Positions 50,784 to 62,329 are shown, numbered from the stretch's first letter. The stretch: DNA of 64,000 bases from Ignelater luminosus (GCA_011009095.1 VTPC01091260.1:166892-230891), one strand, 5' to 3'. Made by a program: numbers and translations. The notes: generated by a model not told the origin, from the letters alone.

Positions 50784-51911
50784 GAGCTGGGAGAATAAAA
50801 AAAAACACTCAGCACGAATTTGAAAACTTTTTTTTGCAATGAGTTCTATATGACCCCAAGGTCATTCATGACTATTGAGACCTTCCCCCCGCCCCCCTTT
50901 TGCCCCTAATCGCGAAATTAACCCTTTTAACCACTCCCTTTCTGGAGATTTTTCTTATTTTTTAAAAAGGGTGTGAATTTTAGCTCAAAAATGGCTTCTA
51001 GGAGTTTTTTTTGGGTCGCTGATTACAAATTCGGCATTAGTTTTCCGGAAAAGTGAACCTAGCCGTGGAAAAACGGAAAATTTGGCCTAATTTCTATAAA
51101 CGTTTTCCAATTTTCCACGGCCAGGATAGTTTTTCCGAAAAACTAATATCGGATTCGTGATCAGCGACCCGTAAAACTGTCTAGGACCCATTTTCGAGCT
51201 GAAAATTTGTTTTAGAAATTGTGTCAAATTTTCCGATTTTCCACAGCCAGAGTGGTTTTCCGGGAAAACTAATATCAGATTCGTAATCAGCAACCAAAAT
51301 AACCTCCTAGGGCCCATTTTCGAGCCAAAATTTGGAAATTTTCACGAAAAAGAAAAACTTTTCCAGAAATTAGGCCAAATTTTCCGGTTTTCCACGGCCA
51401 GGGTGGTTTTCCGAAAAACTAATATCGGATTCGTGATCAGCGACCAAAAAAAACTCCTAGAAGCCATTTTTGAGCTAAAATTCACACCCTTTTTAAAAAA
51501 TAAGAAAAATCTCCAGAAAGGGAGTGGTTAAAAGGGTTAATTTCGCGATTAGGGGCAAAAGGGGGGCGGGGGGAAGGTCTCAATAGTCATGAAACAAGAA
51601 AAAGTTTTCCAGAAATTAGGCCAAATTTTCACTTTCTCGGAAAACTAATACCGGATTCGTGATCAGCGACTCAAGAAACCTCCTAGAAGCCATTTTTGAG
51701 CTAAAATTCACATATTTTCACAAATAAAGAAAAATCTCCAGAAAGAAGGTGGATAAAAGGGTTGATTCCGCGATTTGGGGCAGATGGAGGGGGGCAGGGG
51801 GAAGGTCTCAATAGTCATGAATGATCCTGGGATAATATAGAACTCATTGCAAAAAAGTTTTTTCAAATTCGAAATGAGTGTTTTTTTTTATTCGGCCTTT
51901 TTTCCCAGCTT
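50784..51911. mobile_element. Foldback-type element of about 1.13 kb with long complex inverted repeats
   Basis: The outer ends are long inverted repeats: the left arm from gagctgggagaataaaaaaa (50784) is complementary to the right arm ending at 51911, over more than 100 bp, including gcaatgagttctatat and tcatgactattgagaccttc. Inside, a second inverted pair (about 50860-51095 against 51372-51591) shares the G-rich gaccttccccccgcccccct segment and the phrase cggattcgtgatcagcgacc. The right arm is then repeated in direct orientation at 51592-51900. The middle carries direct copies of a module (ttccacggccagggtggttt) at about 51111, 51237 and 51387. There is no coding capacity. The structure is typical of foldback or satellite-like non-autonomous elements; the family is unknown. 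Confidence 0.8.
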
Positions 51912-52529
51912 ATTGACTGGACTAAAAACAGGTTACACCGGTTTGACTCCCCAATGCTGTTGTCCAAAGGTACGGACTATAATATACGACTGACAGTTAA
52001 TTATACAGGTGTTGTTACATTGTATGCATTTTTTTGTCGACAATTGAGCATTTTAAACATTGACAAAAGTTATACTTAATTGCGGCATTAGTAGAAAAAC
52101 CACATGTCTCTTTAAAAGCTTCTATGAATAAGCTGGTTTACTAATGGAAGATAGTGGACACTTAACACTAGAGATAGGTAAGAATACTAAGGCTGTCCTC
52201 ATCTGTTGTTTTCTCTTTTGTTGTCATAGAGATAACTAGAAGTCTGCAAACTGTTTAAACATGCAAAAACGGAATGTAAACAGTGGCATTATTCTTCTCC
52301 GTTTTAAGAAGACAAAACGAAAATTAAGAACAATAAAAGTATTTTAAATCAAAATCAAGAAACAAATTACAATTATTTTCTTTGTTTTCCTGTGCGAGAA
52401 CAACTCGGAGTGGGATAGAGAGCGCCATGGCTAAAAGAATAATAGTAATACTATTACGTGCAGTACGTGGTAAGTTGCAGTGAATGCACAAACAACTATT
52501 AATAAAATTATTGTGTTTTATTTATTATA
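51912..52529. other. Stretch with no named feature
   Basis: Near 52427 a short ATG frame (MAKRIIVILLRAVR) runs to a GTAAGT donor-like site, without other support. The rest is featureless. Confidence 0.3.
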
Positions 52530-52770
52530 TTGCCCGATTCTAGGTTTCAACGTAGTGAAAATCGGGCTTTAAAAAATTTTAAAACTTGCGCATATCAGTT
52601 ATTTAGTTTTATTCGTAGTGATGCCAGTGCAGTAGCATTCCTTTTATACACGCAATACCAAACAAATATTTGCAAGAAACTATTATCTTGCCATCTACTA
52701 GTACTTTAGCTAATTAACATAAACTACATCTAACAGATTTTTATAATTACGAACGTAGGTCCTTACTAAA
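52530..52770 (+). repeat. LTR-like repeat, left copy (copia element)
   Basis: It shares with 57670-57830, in the same order, a cgattctaggtttcaacgta-type segment and, after a gap, a ttgccatctactag segment followed by ctaa...aactacatctaacag...tttttataattac.aacgtac. The distance between the copies (about 5.1 kb) and the copia gag sequence in between fit the two LTRs of one very old copia element. The left copy has about 100 bp not present in the right one. A small hairpin (gcccgatt 52532-52539 with aatcgggc 52560-52567) lies inside it. Confidence 0.5.
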
Positions 52771-53556
52771 TTAAATATTCCAATGAAATGTCAGAGTGCT
52801 ATTGTACGTTATGAAAATATGAAAAAATGAGTTATTTTCAACAGAATAAATTAAATTAATTTAAATAAACTACAATAAAAGTACTTTTTTTAAATAAATA
52901 TAAAATGAACTCTAATTTTTTACGAAACATTTCAGATATTTAATATATTCATCAGGAATTCCTTGCTTATTAATTTCTTATATTACTTTTTTTCGTGACT
53001 TACAAATTATTTGACGGTTGATGACTTTATGATATTTTTATTCTTTCAATATCTTTAGATTTTGTTTTTCTTCTTAATTGCAATTATTTTCGAAATTTAT
53101 TAATCAAAATTTTAGAATTATATATGTACCTATTTCTTTTATTAATTAAGAAATTATTATACTTCATTACGGTAAGAGGTTATCCGCACGTTACATCGGT
53201 CGTGAGAAATTCGTTAATAGTCAGAATTAAATTTATAATTCTTGCAGTTCTGTGCATACAAGATGATTGATTTACACCAGGAGGCGAAAAATTAAAATTC
53301 GTATCTGGCCTTAAATATTAAATTTGACTTTTTTTGAGCTATCGAAGTCGGAAACAATAACAACGGTTGCTTAGTTGGTTATTGTAAAAATAAATAAATA
53401 AAATAGTACAAAACGCTTTTTATATATTGAAAGCTGTATTTATGTTGTTCTGCCACATAAGTGCTTTGAATAAGTATATTATTCAATTTTAGTTCTTTGC
53501 TTGAATTTTCGAACCCACAGGAAGCAAACTAGATTTGGGAAAAAAGAGGATTAAGA

Positions 53557-54135
53557 ATGGATGGCAAGGTGATAATTGAGAAGCTTAATGGAAGTAATTA
53601 TCAAATATGGAAATACAAATTAAAACTAGTGATAATCAAAAATGAATTATAATAGAGGAACAACCAAAAAAATCCAAAGGTTTGTTAAATCGGGACGGAA
53701 AGGCAAGAAAGATGGTCAACTTGGACATGTTCGAAAAGCTAAAACGTCGAAGCAAGCATGGAATTCTTTGTAGAATTATCATGAGACATCAAGTTTAATA
53801 AGCACAGTATGAAAACTTATGCTGTATGAATTTAATAGAAGGTGGTAATATTGAAGACTATTTAATACTATGTTATATTTTATCCATCAACTAACAGTTT
53901 GAGGTGAAGAAATGGCAGATTACTTATCGTTAGTGGTAGTTCTTTGCAGTTTATTCAAAAGTTACGATACTTCAAAGAAGATCGCAAGACAGACTTACCC
54001 TTAGATTTTGTAAAGGAACAATTATTGAGTGAATACAAAAAAAAGACAACAAAAAAAACTGTAAAAGCAAGTAGTGAAGACAGTGCACTTAAAGTAGAAA
54101 ATAGAAGGCAGCTTGTTATTTTCGTAAAAACCTAA
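53557..54135 (+). pseudogene. Decayed copia-type gag
   Basis: It starts at an ATG with MDGKVIIEKLNGSNYQIWKY (the KLNG.NY..WK motif of copia Gag) and stops after about 31 codons. Further downstream pieces keep copia Gag order: AWNSL.NYHETSSLI near 53755, GEEMADYLSLVVVLCSL near 53910, and an open 63-codon frame at 53944-54135 with LPLDFVKEQLLSEYKKKT (the L.LD.VKG.LL.EY.K pattern) and a lysine-rich end. The usual CCHC knuckle is not recognisable. Downstream copia pol is largely absent or too decayed to see. Confidence 0.8.
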
Positions 54136-54799
54136 TTAGGTGGAGCGCGATTGCTGGTTTTACAAGTTACAGAACGGTAAAGATTATAATAAAACTTACC
54201 AATTAACAAAGAATGTGGAAAAAGGTTGTAGTTCTGAAAATAGAATGTATTGAACATCAACAAAAAGTTTTCTTATCAGTAATTGTAAAGGAACTAGAGG
54301 TCTAATAATATGGTCCCACATCGTTTGGTGGTCACAGTGCAATGCATTTTTATAGATATTATCAAATCTTTGTTTTCTAAATATCGATTTGGACATCCTA
54401 GCCCTAACAGAATCGTGATTAATGGACAACATACCTACTACAGCTCTTTATCAAAGATTACAGATCAATATGCTCATATCGTGAATATCATTATTGAACA
54501 GCTATGGATTTTCTTAGTTTTGATACGATATTTAGCTTTGCTATTTATTTGTCTATAAAGAAAGGCATACTCTACATGTTTAAAAAGAAATGTACTGTTT
54601 ATAGTATACTGGATTATACACAGCGCGCGAAGTCTGCAAATACGATAAACGCTCCGGAGTCTAGAACGCATTCACCGGCTTTGATGAAATGTCACGTTCA
54701 CAGTTTTCTGTTGATACCAGAATCTAAAGGCAAATGCTGGGGTACAAGTTTGTAAAACTTTCTATAATGCGCCACAAAAACAAACTTACAGAAAGGTAG

Positions 54800-55690
54800 G
54801 TAGTTAGGGCAAATGCTTCTCCTAATGTTATAAATAACTTCTTTGATGATTTAGATAGACATATTGATGGAATACCCCCTGGTAGCATAATAAACTATGA
54901 TAAAACTAATCTGAGTAATGACTCAATGTCAGTGTGATCAAAAATAATTACTAAAACGGGTTGTAAATACCCCGCAAGGATAATGAACATTCCTAAATCA
55001 ACTAGTCCCGTTACGTTTGTGGCATCTGATGATAAAACTATGCTACCCTGATATGTCGTGCATAAATTCAGAATTTATATCCGCCTTGGTGAGAAAATGT
55101 CTATAAAGGTACTAAACTTAATTATTGCCAGCGCGTGTGATTTGATTCTATTATCTTTGATGATTGGATCAAAATCATTGCTGTCATTTCTGAGAAGATT
55201 TTGCGATAAAACCTGCTGATGGCTGACAACTTCTCATACCTATTGATTGACCCTATAAAATTCAGCAAAGTTAAAAATATGTTATTTGTGACGTGCACAC
55301 AAAATGGATTCATTTTTTAATATTCCATTTATATTTCTTCTTGACAATGCCACTCCCTTAACTCAGCCACTAGATACAGTATTTTTTCGACCATTGAAAA
55401 GAACCCCGGCATAAAGAACTCATTCTAGTAAAATGTGAGTTCTTTAGTCGACTTGCCAGGGCTCTAAATAAACTGGAAAAAACATATAGCAGCCAATATA
55501 GTTCGTATTTCTCAAAGCTGGCATCGTTACGCTAAATCAAACACAAGTATGAAATTAAGACTTCTCAGGAAGCACGATTAAATGCAAATACAATAAAGGA
55601 CACACTCAAAAGGCCATTCTTTAACGTTCTGCAAGCAGTAAGATACGGCAAAAATCAAAAAACCAAATAAAAAGAAAAGATTTGAAGTAG
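54800..55690 (+). pseudogene. Decayed pogo/jerky-like DDE transposase
   Basis: One plus-strand frame with few stops reads RANASPNVINNFFDDLDRHI, then IPPGSIINYDKTNLS (the I.NYDETNL motif carrying the first catalytic Asp, with Glu changed to Lys), KTGCKYPARIMNIPKS, FVASDDKTMLP with YVV, and, after a frameshift, the C-terminal LDNATPLTQPLDTVFFRPLK (the LPP.STHLTQPLDV.FFRP.K motif). This order is typical of jerky/pogo-type DDE_1 transposases in arthropods. It lies inside the copia interval, which suggests a nested insertion. A charged tail continues to about 55690. Several stops and the E-to-K change make it inactive. Confidence 0.8.
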
Positions 55691-55699
55691 AATGAGGGT

Positions 55700-57090
55700 A
55701 TAGAAACAGAAAGCGAATCACATGAAAAAGATGTGTAAGAGGATGTCCTAAACACAATGATTACTGGTTGCTGGTAGCCAGCCACCACAATTTGATTTAT
55801 GCAAATTTAAGCAATAAAAAGTAATTATAGGTAAAATTTTATTATGAACATCAAAATAAAGAATATGTAATACAATCGGTTTTTGTTTTTCATCGGAAAA
55901 CTATTCCATGGAAAACATGTATGACGGTCTTCTATTTAGAAATGCGCAAACGCGACTCGCTTATCTTTTTTCGTCATCGAAAAAGAAATTTTTATAGTTG
56001 AATTTGAACAAAGTTTCTTTGATCAAGTGTGAATGAGTAGAAGGCTGGTGGTCCCTAAAGACAGCACCTCAATTCCCGGTTCCAAAATACTGCGTACTCT
56101 ATCACAAGAAACTTTTGCCGTTTTAGATGCCCACATAATGCACATTGAGATCATTTCTGAAACCCAAGGTGAAAGTATTTTGAATTAATATGTTCAGCAG
56201 AGTTATTCCTTTTGACTTTAGCTACAATTTCGCCACAGACAGCAAAACAAAATATCTTATTGTTCGAGTTCGTATAGTATTCTTCGCACAAGTTCATTAA
56301 AAATTACTTTTAACTGGGGCTCTCTTGTTTCTTACTAACATCTCATTTTTTGGTGTGAATTGTAGAATTTCAGGTGGTGAATTTCTAGTTTTCTTGGTAT
56401 GTTTTCTGATATTGGTTGTGGGTATGATTATAGAGGTGCTTTATGATTTCTGTTAATTTACAAATTACTTTGTCAACTCCTTCCGTATTTTGATATATGG
56501 AAATGTTTTGGTCTCGTTAGTGATAGTGTCAATGAACCGTATCTCAATGAATTTTTCCATTTATGGCAAAGTTATCAATGCTGAAAGATGATCTGATTCT
56601 AATTGCGGGAAAACTGATATATGGGTTAGCCAAATGGTCTGTGGAGAACATTACCCAACATGTGTGCTTAATAGTCGATGCAAAATGGGAAATAAGTTTA
56701 TTCTAGTTGTGGTGATATTTTGTATACCAAAAGGAATAAGAGCATCGTATAGCAGTATTCTATTTGGGTTAATAATGCGACAACCCCAAATGATGTTCTG
56801 CTTTTGAGATCAACTAACAATCGGATAGGCATGTTATTGGAGAAACTTGATGAATTTTCAGTTACACCACTCGGTTGTTTGTAAGCTACAGTTTTTTTAA
56901 GTTTCTATCTCCCTTCTAGCTCAAGACATACGGTAATCGGTTCCTCAGAAATTCAGTAACTGTTAATCAGAAAAATTTCATTGCCTAAAGAAGTGGATTG
57001 GTACATTAAACTCGAACAACTCAAAAAAATCGAATAAGCCCGCAAAATCCGGGTAATAGAAAAGTTTTTAATCAGTTTAAGAAATACTGA
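55700..57090. other. Unassigned stretch inside the copia interval
   Basis: Both strands are stop-rich. The base composition is a little higher in G+C than intron DNA, which suggests old transposon sequence, but no motif could be tied to a family. Confidence 0.35.
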
Positions 57091-57096
57091 AAATTT

Positions 57097-57330
57097 TTGA
57101 CTTTTAGTTCTACAAGGATCATGGCAGAAGTATGTGAAATTCACTTAGAAAACTATTATCTCCTTATTGCAAGTCGTCGGATTCTAAAAGTAAAAAATAG
57201 CAATAGCACAATGTTCATCTTTGAACGACTTAGCATTAGAAAAGCAATTCGGTATGTAGAAAACTGTTTCTGTGGGTTATCAAAAGTTTGGAATTCAATA
57301 GATTGCCAGTTGGAAGTATGACAGCATGAA
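57097..57330 (+). pseudogene. Possible PIF/Harbinger transposase fragment
   Basis: A plus-strand open frame of 74 codons contains FERLSIRKAIRYVENCFCGL with SKVWNSI, similar in pattern to the N.RLSRAR..VE.AFGIL..RWR block near the C-terminus of HARBI1-type transposases. The match is one block only, and neighbouring frames add no clear support. Confidence 0.25.
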
Positions 57331-57669
57331 AATGACTACAAGTGAATTTTCCACATATTGGTCCATTATAAAGAATTGATAGGTGAAGACAATAGTTTAT
57401 GAATACTTTCTGTGGCAACTGGATAGTCTAAGAAGTCCAAGCAGGGCAGAAAATGCTACAAAAGTACCTTCTTATAAAAAAGCATTAACCACTTCTGTAG
57501 TTTGAACCCGTTGTCAAATTACATTATTTCCAAACATCGCGGACGGGTTGTACGTAACAGTAAACGCTGGACAACTCCCTGCTCGTCCGCTTGTAGGGAA
57601 GGTTGGAAGACCAGCAATAGCTGAACTCTCCTACTCTGTAGAATGACTAGGTATTATTTTGTATTAAAT

Positions 57670-57830
57670 TATCAGCCTGATTGAAGGTCTCAACGTAACA
57701 GGAATCGAGAATTATGTCTTTGAGACATGTATTCTCATGTTGCAAAAAATATAATTTTGCCATCTACTAGGAGTTTTACTGAACTAAATTACAGCTAACT
57801 GTTTTTGTAACTGCAAACGTACAGTATCTA
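57670..57830 (+). repeat. LTR-like repeat, right copy (copia element)
   Basis: Partner of 52530-52770: tgattgaaggtctcaacgta, then attttgccatctactagg and acagctaactgtttttgtaa. It is well diverged from the left copy, consistent with an old insertion. Confidence 0.5.
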
Positions 57831-57839
57831 CTATTTATG

Positions 57840-58460
57840 GAATTATTAAAAACCATTAATGGAGAAAGATTATATAAAACGATTAGCTGTACGTCTTAAA
57901 ATTATCCTCGACTACATGGCGCATTCATTTTATTTAAATGGAATCCGTTAGACATCTTGGAGTTGAATTATTCTTATTCGTTACACTGCAGTACTGTGGG
58001 CCCAAATAAAAATGCAATTAACATTGGGTTAACATAAATAAATAGTAAACATATAATGTTTTGTTGGCTGAGTTATAAATGTGTTATTGTCAAGTAACTG
58101 ATGGAGCCATAGACAAATTCAAACATTTAAATTATAGTCTTCTTAATTTTTGGAACTGGTTTTGCTTGTCTTACTTATCTGTCAAAGTAAGAATATTATT
58201 CACTTGACAGTTCTAAATTTATAACGTATTCATTTGTTTCATTCAATTTTTAGCTGCCTAAAGATGAATTGCATGACCTACTCGACTCTTGATTTGAGGC
58301 TATTCAATTAATTATTTGGTGTAAAACGTCCATTAAATTTACTAATGACTGGTAGACATTCTGCTTTATTAATTTTCTATTATACTTTGTTTATAGTTAT
58401 GTGAAATTATTTTATTCAGACATTAAAGAGTCTTACGATATTAGCTTTGAAGCCTTAACT
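57840..58460. other. Stretch with no named feature
   Basis: AT-rich. No open frame or repeat of note. Confidence 0.35.
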
Positions 58461-58465
58461 TTAAA

Positions 58466-58770
58466 AATTGGTCGGCTTTGTCGCACAACAATTCATCCGT
58501 GGCGGGCCACGAGCAACCATTGTTGGGCTTCGCCTAAAAATTGATCTACAATGTACAACGGTTGGGCCACTTTCGTTGATTCACGGTTGCATGACGCCTT
58601 CCACCAAGCCACCCATGGTGTTCAATGGTCAGGCTTTGTTCTCTTACGGACCACCTACGGTAGTCCACGTTTGGGCTTGGTCTTTCAACCCATGGGCGAT
58701 CAATCGTCGGTCTTAGTTTTTTCAATGGTTCACGTACGGTAGTACATGGTCAGATAATAGAAGAGCCAAA
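58466..58770 (+). repeat. GC-richer degenerate repeat block
   Basis: About 300 bp of higher G+C with phrases that recur at roughly 40-60 bp spacing: ttgttgggcttcgcc, ggttgggccactttcg, tttgggcttggtctttc, and tacggtagtccacg / tacggtagtacatgg. Two plus frames (58468-58716 and 58551-58742) are open, but this looks like a by-product of the stop-poor repeat. The origin is unknown. Confidence 0.4.
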
Positions 58771-58774
58771 TAAA

Positions 58775-60590
58775 GTCGGACTTTTTCTTCATACAGGCTG
58801 TGCGAGAAACATATTACATTTACATTCCCAATATTTAGGTACTTTTCGCAGCTTCAACTTCAATATTTCCAATTTTCCGAAGTTGCATAAACGTAACGTT
58901 TTGTTACGCCGTTTCTAACAAAAAAGACTCGTTTTCCTAAACGTCCAAATAACTAAGATATCAAAAAAACATACACTTTTTGTCTGTATTTCGAAAAAGC
59001 GTCGAGATAACCGACTTTTGTTTTCATCATTCATTTATTTACAATTACAAAATTTGAGTTCTTGTGGGAATTAATGTGAAATTGTAACTGTTGGTAATGT
59101 AATAAGTGTTTGGTAGCTGCGGTAACAATCGAATGGCTAACCGAGTCTGAAAACAAGGGAAGGGCTTGTGCAAATAGAATTGCTACCGGATGCTTAAATT
59201 TTGGTTATTGGCTTTTCTAAACTGAGAACATCTAGTGCGCATTTTTGATTCTACTCAACTGTTCATTTTTTTGGAACAATTAAAGTTATCAAAATTTTCT
59301 TGAAGAATAAGGATGATTTTGTCAAAGTATCCTTTGATGCACTTCAAACTAAACAAATAAATTTGGAAGAAATGCAATTTTTAAAAAAAGCTTTAGTATC
59401 TCCATTTGTTACCTAATTGAGAAAACTGAAAGTTTAGTTTTTATTTTATCCCGCCAGTCACTGAAATGACCTTTTTTATATATATTTAAGAAGACATTTA
59501 GGACTTTTTAACTTAATAAATAGATAATACTTTTTCTTTCAAATATCATTGGTAACACGAAATTCATAAAACCTGAAGATAAAGCCTCATTTCTTTTAGT
59601 TGCATTTCACTAACAACCTCTTCAACCCTTTTTGACTATTCGTAAGAATTTTTGCCGAGTGCTTTTCTTATAATTTAATTTTCTTGCAATATTTTCAATT
59701 TCTATTTAGTATTTTGTCGTTTGTATTTTCTAGCTTCAAAATGTTTTGGAGTGTTTAGAAATAGATTGATTGATATCACTAGAAGATTTCATTAATGCTT
59801 TTCTAAAATGAAGCAACTACGAAATGATTTCTGCACGTAACAACTCTCCTAATTACAGATTTCATTTTATACTTGCTGTGTTTAGAAATCTGCTGAAATC
59901 AATATAGCTGCAGGTCTCTGAAAGCTCCGCATACTTGTTATTGATTACTTTATTGGAAACTGTAACTTACATTTTGTTTACGTTTAAGTTTTCTTTAATA
60001 GAGGGGAAATGTTAATTTTTAGCAGAATAGTATGCTACGATGGTAGTCAACAAATTTATAAATTAAAAATGAAATAAGACAGACTTAACTTGTACAGTGT
60101 ACATAGTCTATAGTATCTTAATTGCTATTTGTTAAAAAACAAAACAAAACGTGTAGGTTTTGGGGGTTGTTTATTGTGATTATGCACTTTTCAACACTAA
60201 TGCTCTATCTACTTAGAAATAGTTACCTAATTATTTTAGAAACTAGCAATTATTACAAAATCTAAGCCAAAATTGTATCTCGATAGATGTCTTATTTCTT
60301 GAAATTCTAGTTTTGAATATGACGCTCTCTACTGACGAAAGCATCGTTTCGAGATCCCCAAAAATCTCATATGTTGATCCCCTTTGCCAGACGCTTATGC
60401 AGGTCCATATTATCTATTTGCTGACTGGGATGAAGCCTAGGAGGTCGCATAAGGAATTACCAAATTCTCCTTTCCGTTTTTCACATTCCATATGCATATC
60501 ACAGCATAGACGCCAAATTCTTATCAGTCTAGGGTGCCCAATTGTCTTAATCCGGGCTTGCGCCTATAGATTCCAATACAGCGACTGTAT
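58775..60590. other. Stretch with no named feature
   Basis: AT-rich. The open frame 60313-60681 lies in slightly more GC-rich DNA that overlaps a dispersed repeat and shows no domain. Confidence 0.35.
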
Positions 60591-60592
60591 TT

Positions 60593-60660
60593 GCAGACCT
60601 CAAAAGTTACTGTCTAAGCCCAAACTCGTTTTTTACATATTCACCCTTAGTGTGATTAGG
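60593..60660. repeat. Dispersed repeat, copy A
   Basis: gcagacctcaaaagttactg and the following tctaagcccaaactcgtttt...cacccttagtgtgattagg align with copy B at 63631-63700 (gtagacttcataattttcgc, ttaggcccaaattggatttt...cgccactaggcgattcc). They are two diverged copies of the same short repeat in the same orientation, about 3 kb apart. Confidence 0.55.
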
Positions 60661-60831
60661 ATAACATATACCTTACCATAACCTAAAATCCATCAAAATC
60701 CGTCTGCATTTTCTTTACTTCTAATGGTATTTAGAATCTCTAGGGTTGATCCTCTTGGAGTTTGACTATTCTAATCATTTGTTCCTTTAGTACAAAACCT
60801 AATGTATGTGTTGCATGCAACTCCAGACCTA

Positions 60832-62126
60832 ACACATCGTTCAATAAGTCCCGAGACTAACCTAGAGATGGTGCTAGTAGTACCAAACTAGCCACGTTTC
60901 CCTAGAGTGCGAACCTTCACATGAAACGTGTAAAAATTTCACGTCGATTGGACCACAAACAGCAGAGTTATCGAGGTTAGAGTAAAGTCACTTTGTAATT
61001 TGTTTGAAAAATGGAACAAAGCGAGTTTCGCGTGTTGATAAAACATTGTTTTTTAATGGGTAAAAACACCGTAGAAGCCCAGCAATGGCTTGAGAAACGT
61101 TACCCGGACTCCTCTCCATCCAAATCAACGATTTGTCGTTGGTATGCTGAGTTTAAACGTGGTCGTACGGACACAAACGATGCGGAACGTTCGGGTAGGC
61201 CTTTGGAAGCCGTTACACCGGAAAATGTGAGTGAAGTATTCAAAATCGTAATGAAAAATCGCAAAGTAAAGGTCCGTGAGATTGCAGAAATGACACAGAT
61301 ATCATCTGGAAGCGTATTTACAATCCTTCATGAAAAATTGAGCATGAAAAAGGTTTTTTCCAAGTGGGTGCCGCGATTGCTTTCAATGGAACAAAAACAG
61401 CAACGAATCGACGATTCAGAGAGCTGTTTATCGCTATTTACTCGCAATAAAAAGGATTTCCTGCGTCGATACGTGACCATGGATGAAACATGGATACATC
61501 ATTTCACTCCGGAGTCGAATCGGCAATCATCTGAGTGGCGCATGGCTGGCGAAAGCCGCCCAAAGCGTCCAAAAACGCAGCAATCTGCTGGCAAAGTCAT
61601 GGCGTCTGTTTTCTGGGATACACATGGCGTCATTTTCATTGACTACCTGGAAAAAGGTAAATCGATCAACAGTGATTATTATATTGACTTGTTGGTACGT
61701 TTGAAGGAGGAGATCGCAGCAAAACGACCGCACATGAAGAAGAAAAAAATCCTTTTTCAGCAAGACAATGCACCATGCCACAAGTCCATGAAAACAATGG
61801 CAAAAATCTACGAGTTGGGCTTTGATTTGCTTCCCCACCCCCCCGTATTCTCCAGATTTAGCCCCCAGCGACTACTGGCTCTATGCTGATCTCAAAAAAA
61901 TGCTCCAGGGAAAAAAATTTGTCTCGAATGAGGAGGTCATTGCCGAAACTGAAGCCTATTTTGAAGCAAAGGATAAATCCTTCTATAAACATGGTATAGA
62001 AATGTTGGAAAGGCATTGGAAAGATTGTATCACTCTAAAAGGAGATTATATTGATGAATAAAAATGATTTTTGAAAAAAAAAATGTTGTTTTCGTTGTTA
62101 GTCTCGGGACTTATTGAACGATGTGT
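60832..62126 (+). mobile_element. Nearly intact mariner transposon (irritans-like), 1295 bp
   Basis: The termini are perfect 29-bp inverted repeats: 60832-60860 (acacatcgttcaataagtcc continuing cgagactaa) is the exact reverse complement of 62098-62126. Both ends abut TA (60830-60831 and 62127-62128), the mariner target duplication. The full-length size (about 1.3 kb), the identical termini and one nearly complete transposase ORF indicate a recent insertion. It interrupts otherwise anonymous AT-rich DNA. Only a one-base frameshift separates its transposase from a full-length one. Confidence 0.97.
61011..62061 (+). pseudogene. Mariner transposase with one frameshift (D,D34D)
   Basis: This is a cut-and-paste DNA transposase. 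The first frame (61011-61889) carries the N-terminal helix-turn-helix region (MEQSEFRVLIKHCFLMGKNT; KSTICRWYAEFKRG), WVPR at residue 119 in the linker, MDETW with the first catalytic Asp (about residue 158) and QQDNAPCHKS with the second (about 252). A run of seven C at 61838-61844, one more than the frame needs, shifts the reading so that the protein is lost after LLPHPP. The second frame (61822-62061) supplies YSPDLAPSDYWLYADLKK with the third Asp, 34 residues after the second, and the C-terminus to TAA at 62059-62061. The sequence is closest in pattern to irritans-subfamily mariners. The frameshift could also be a sequencing error in a homopolymer. Confidence 0.95.
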
Positions 62127-62127
62127 T

Positions 62128-62329
62128 ATGATATTTCAATTTGACTATATTTTACTTTGAAGTTAAGTGGAGGAGCAGAACTAGCTTAATATATGGCTGT
62201 GAACATTGTCTCGCAACTTATATTATTTGCAAGAGTTCATTTTCTTTCCTTTCTGGGCATAAATCAACTCTTTATTTTTATTATTATTACTATTATTATT
62301 ATTATTGATTTTGTTTTGTTTTACTTGAA
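62128..62329. repeat. Flanking DNA with an (ATT)n microsatellite
   Basis: An ATT/TTA trinucleotide run lies at 62279-62309, just outside the mariner. Confidence 0.75.

Noticed and set aside
60313-60681. 122-codon plus-strand open frame
   Set aside because: Overlaps a dispersed repeat and has no motif or coding signature.
61527-61838. 103-codon minus-strand open frame
   Set aside because: Antisense shadow of the mariner transposase.
62279-62309. Possible origin or array in the ATT run
   Set aside because: Plain trinucleotide microsatellite.
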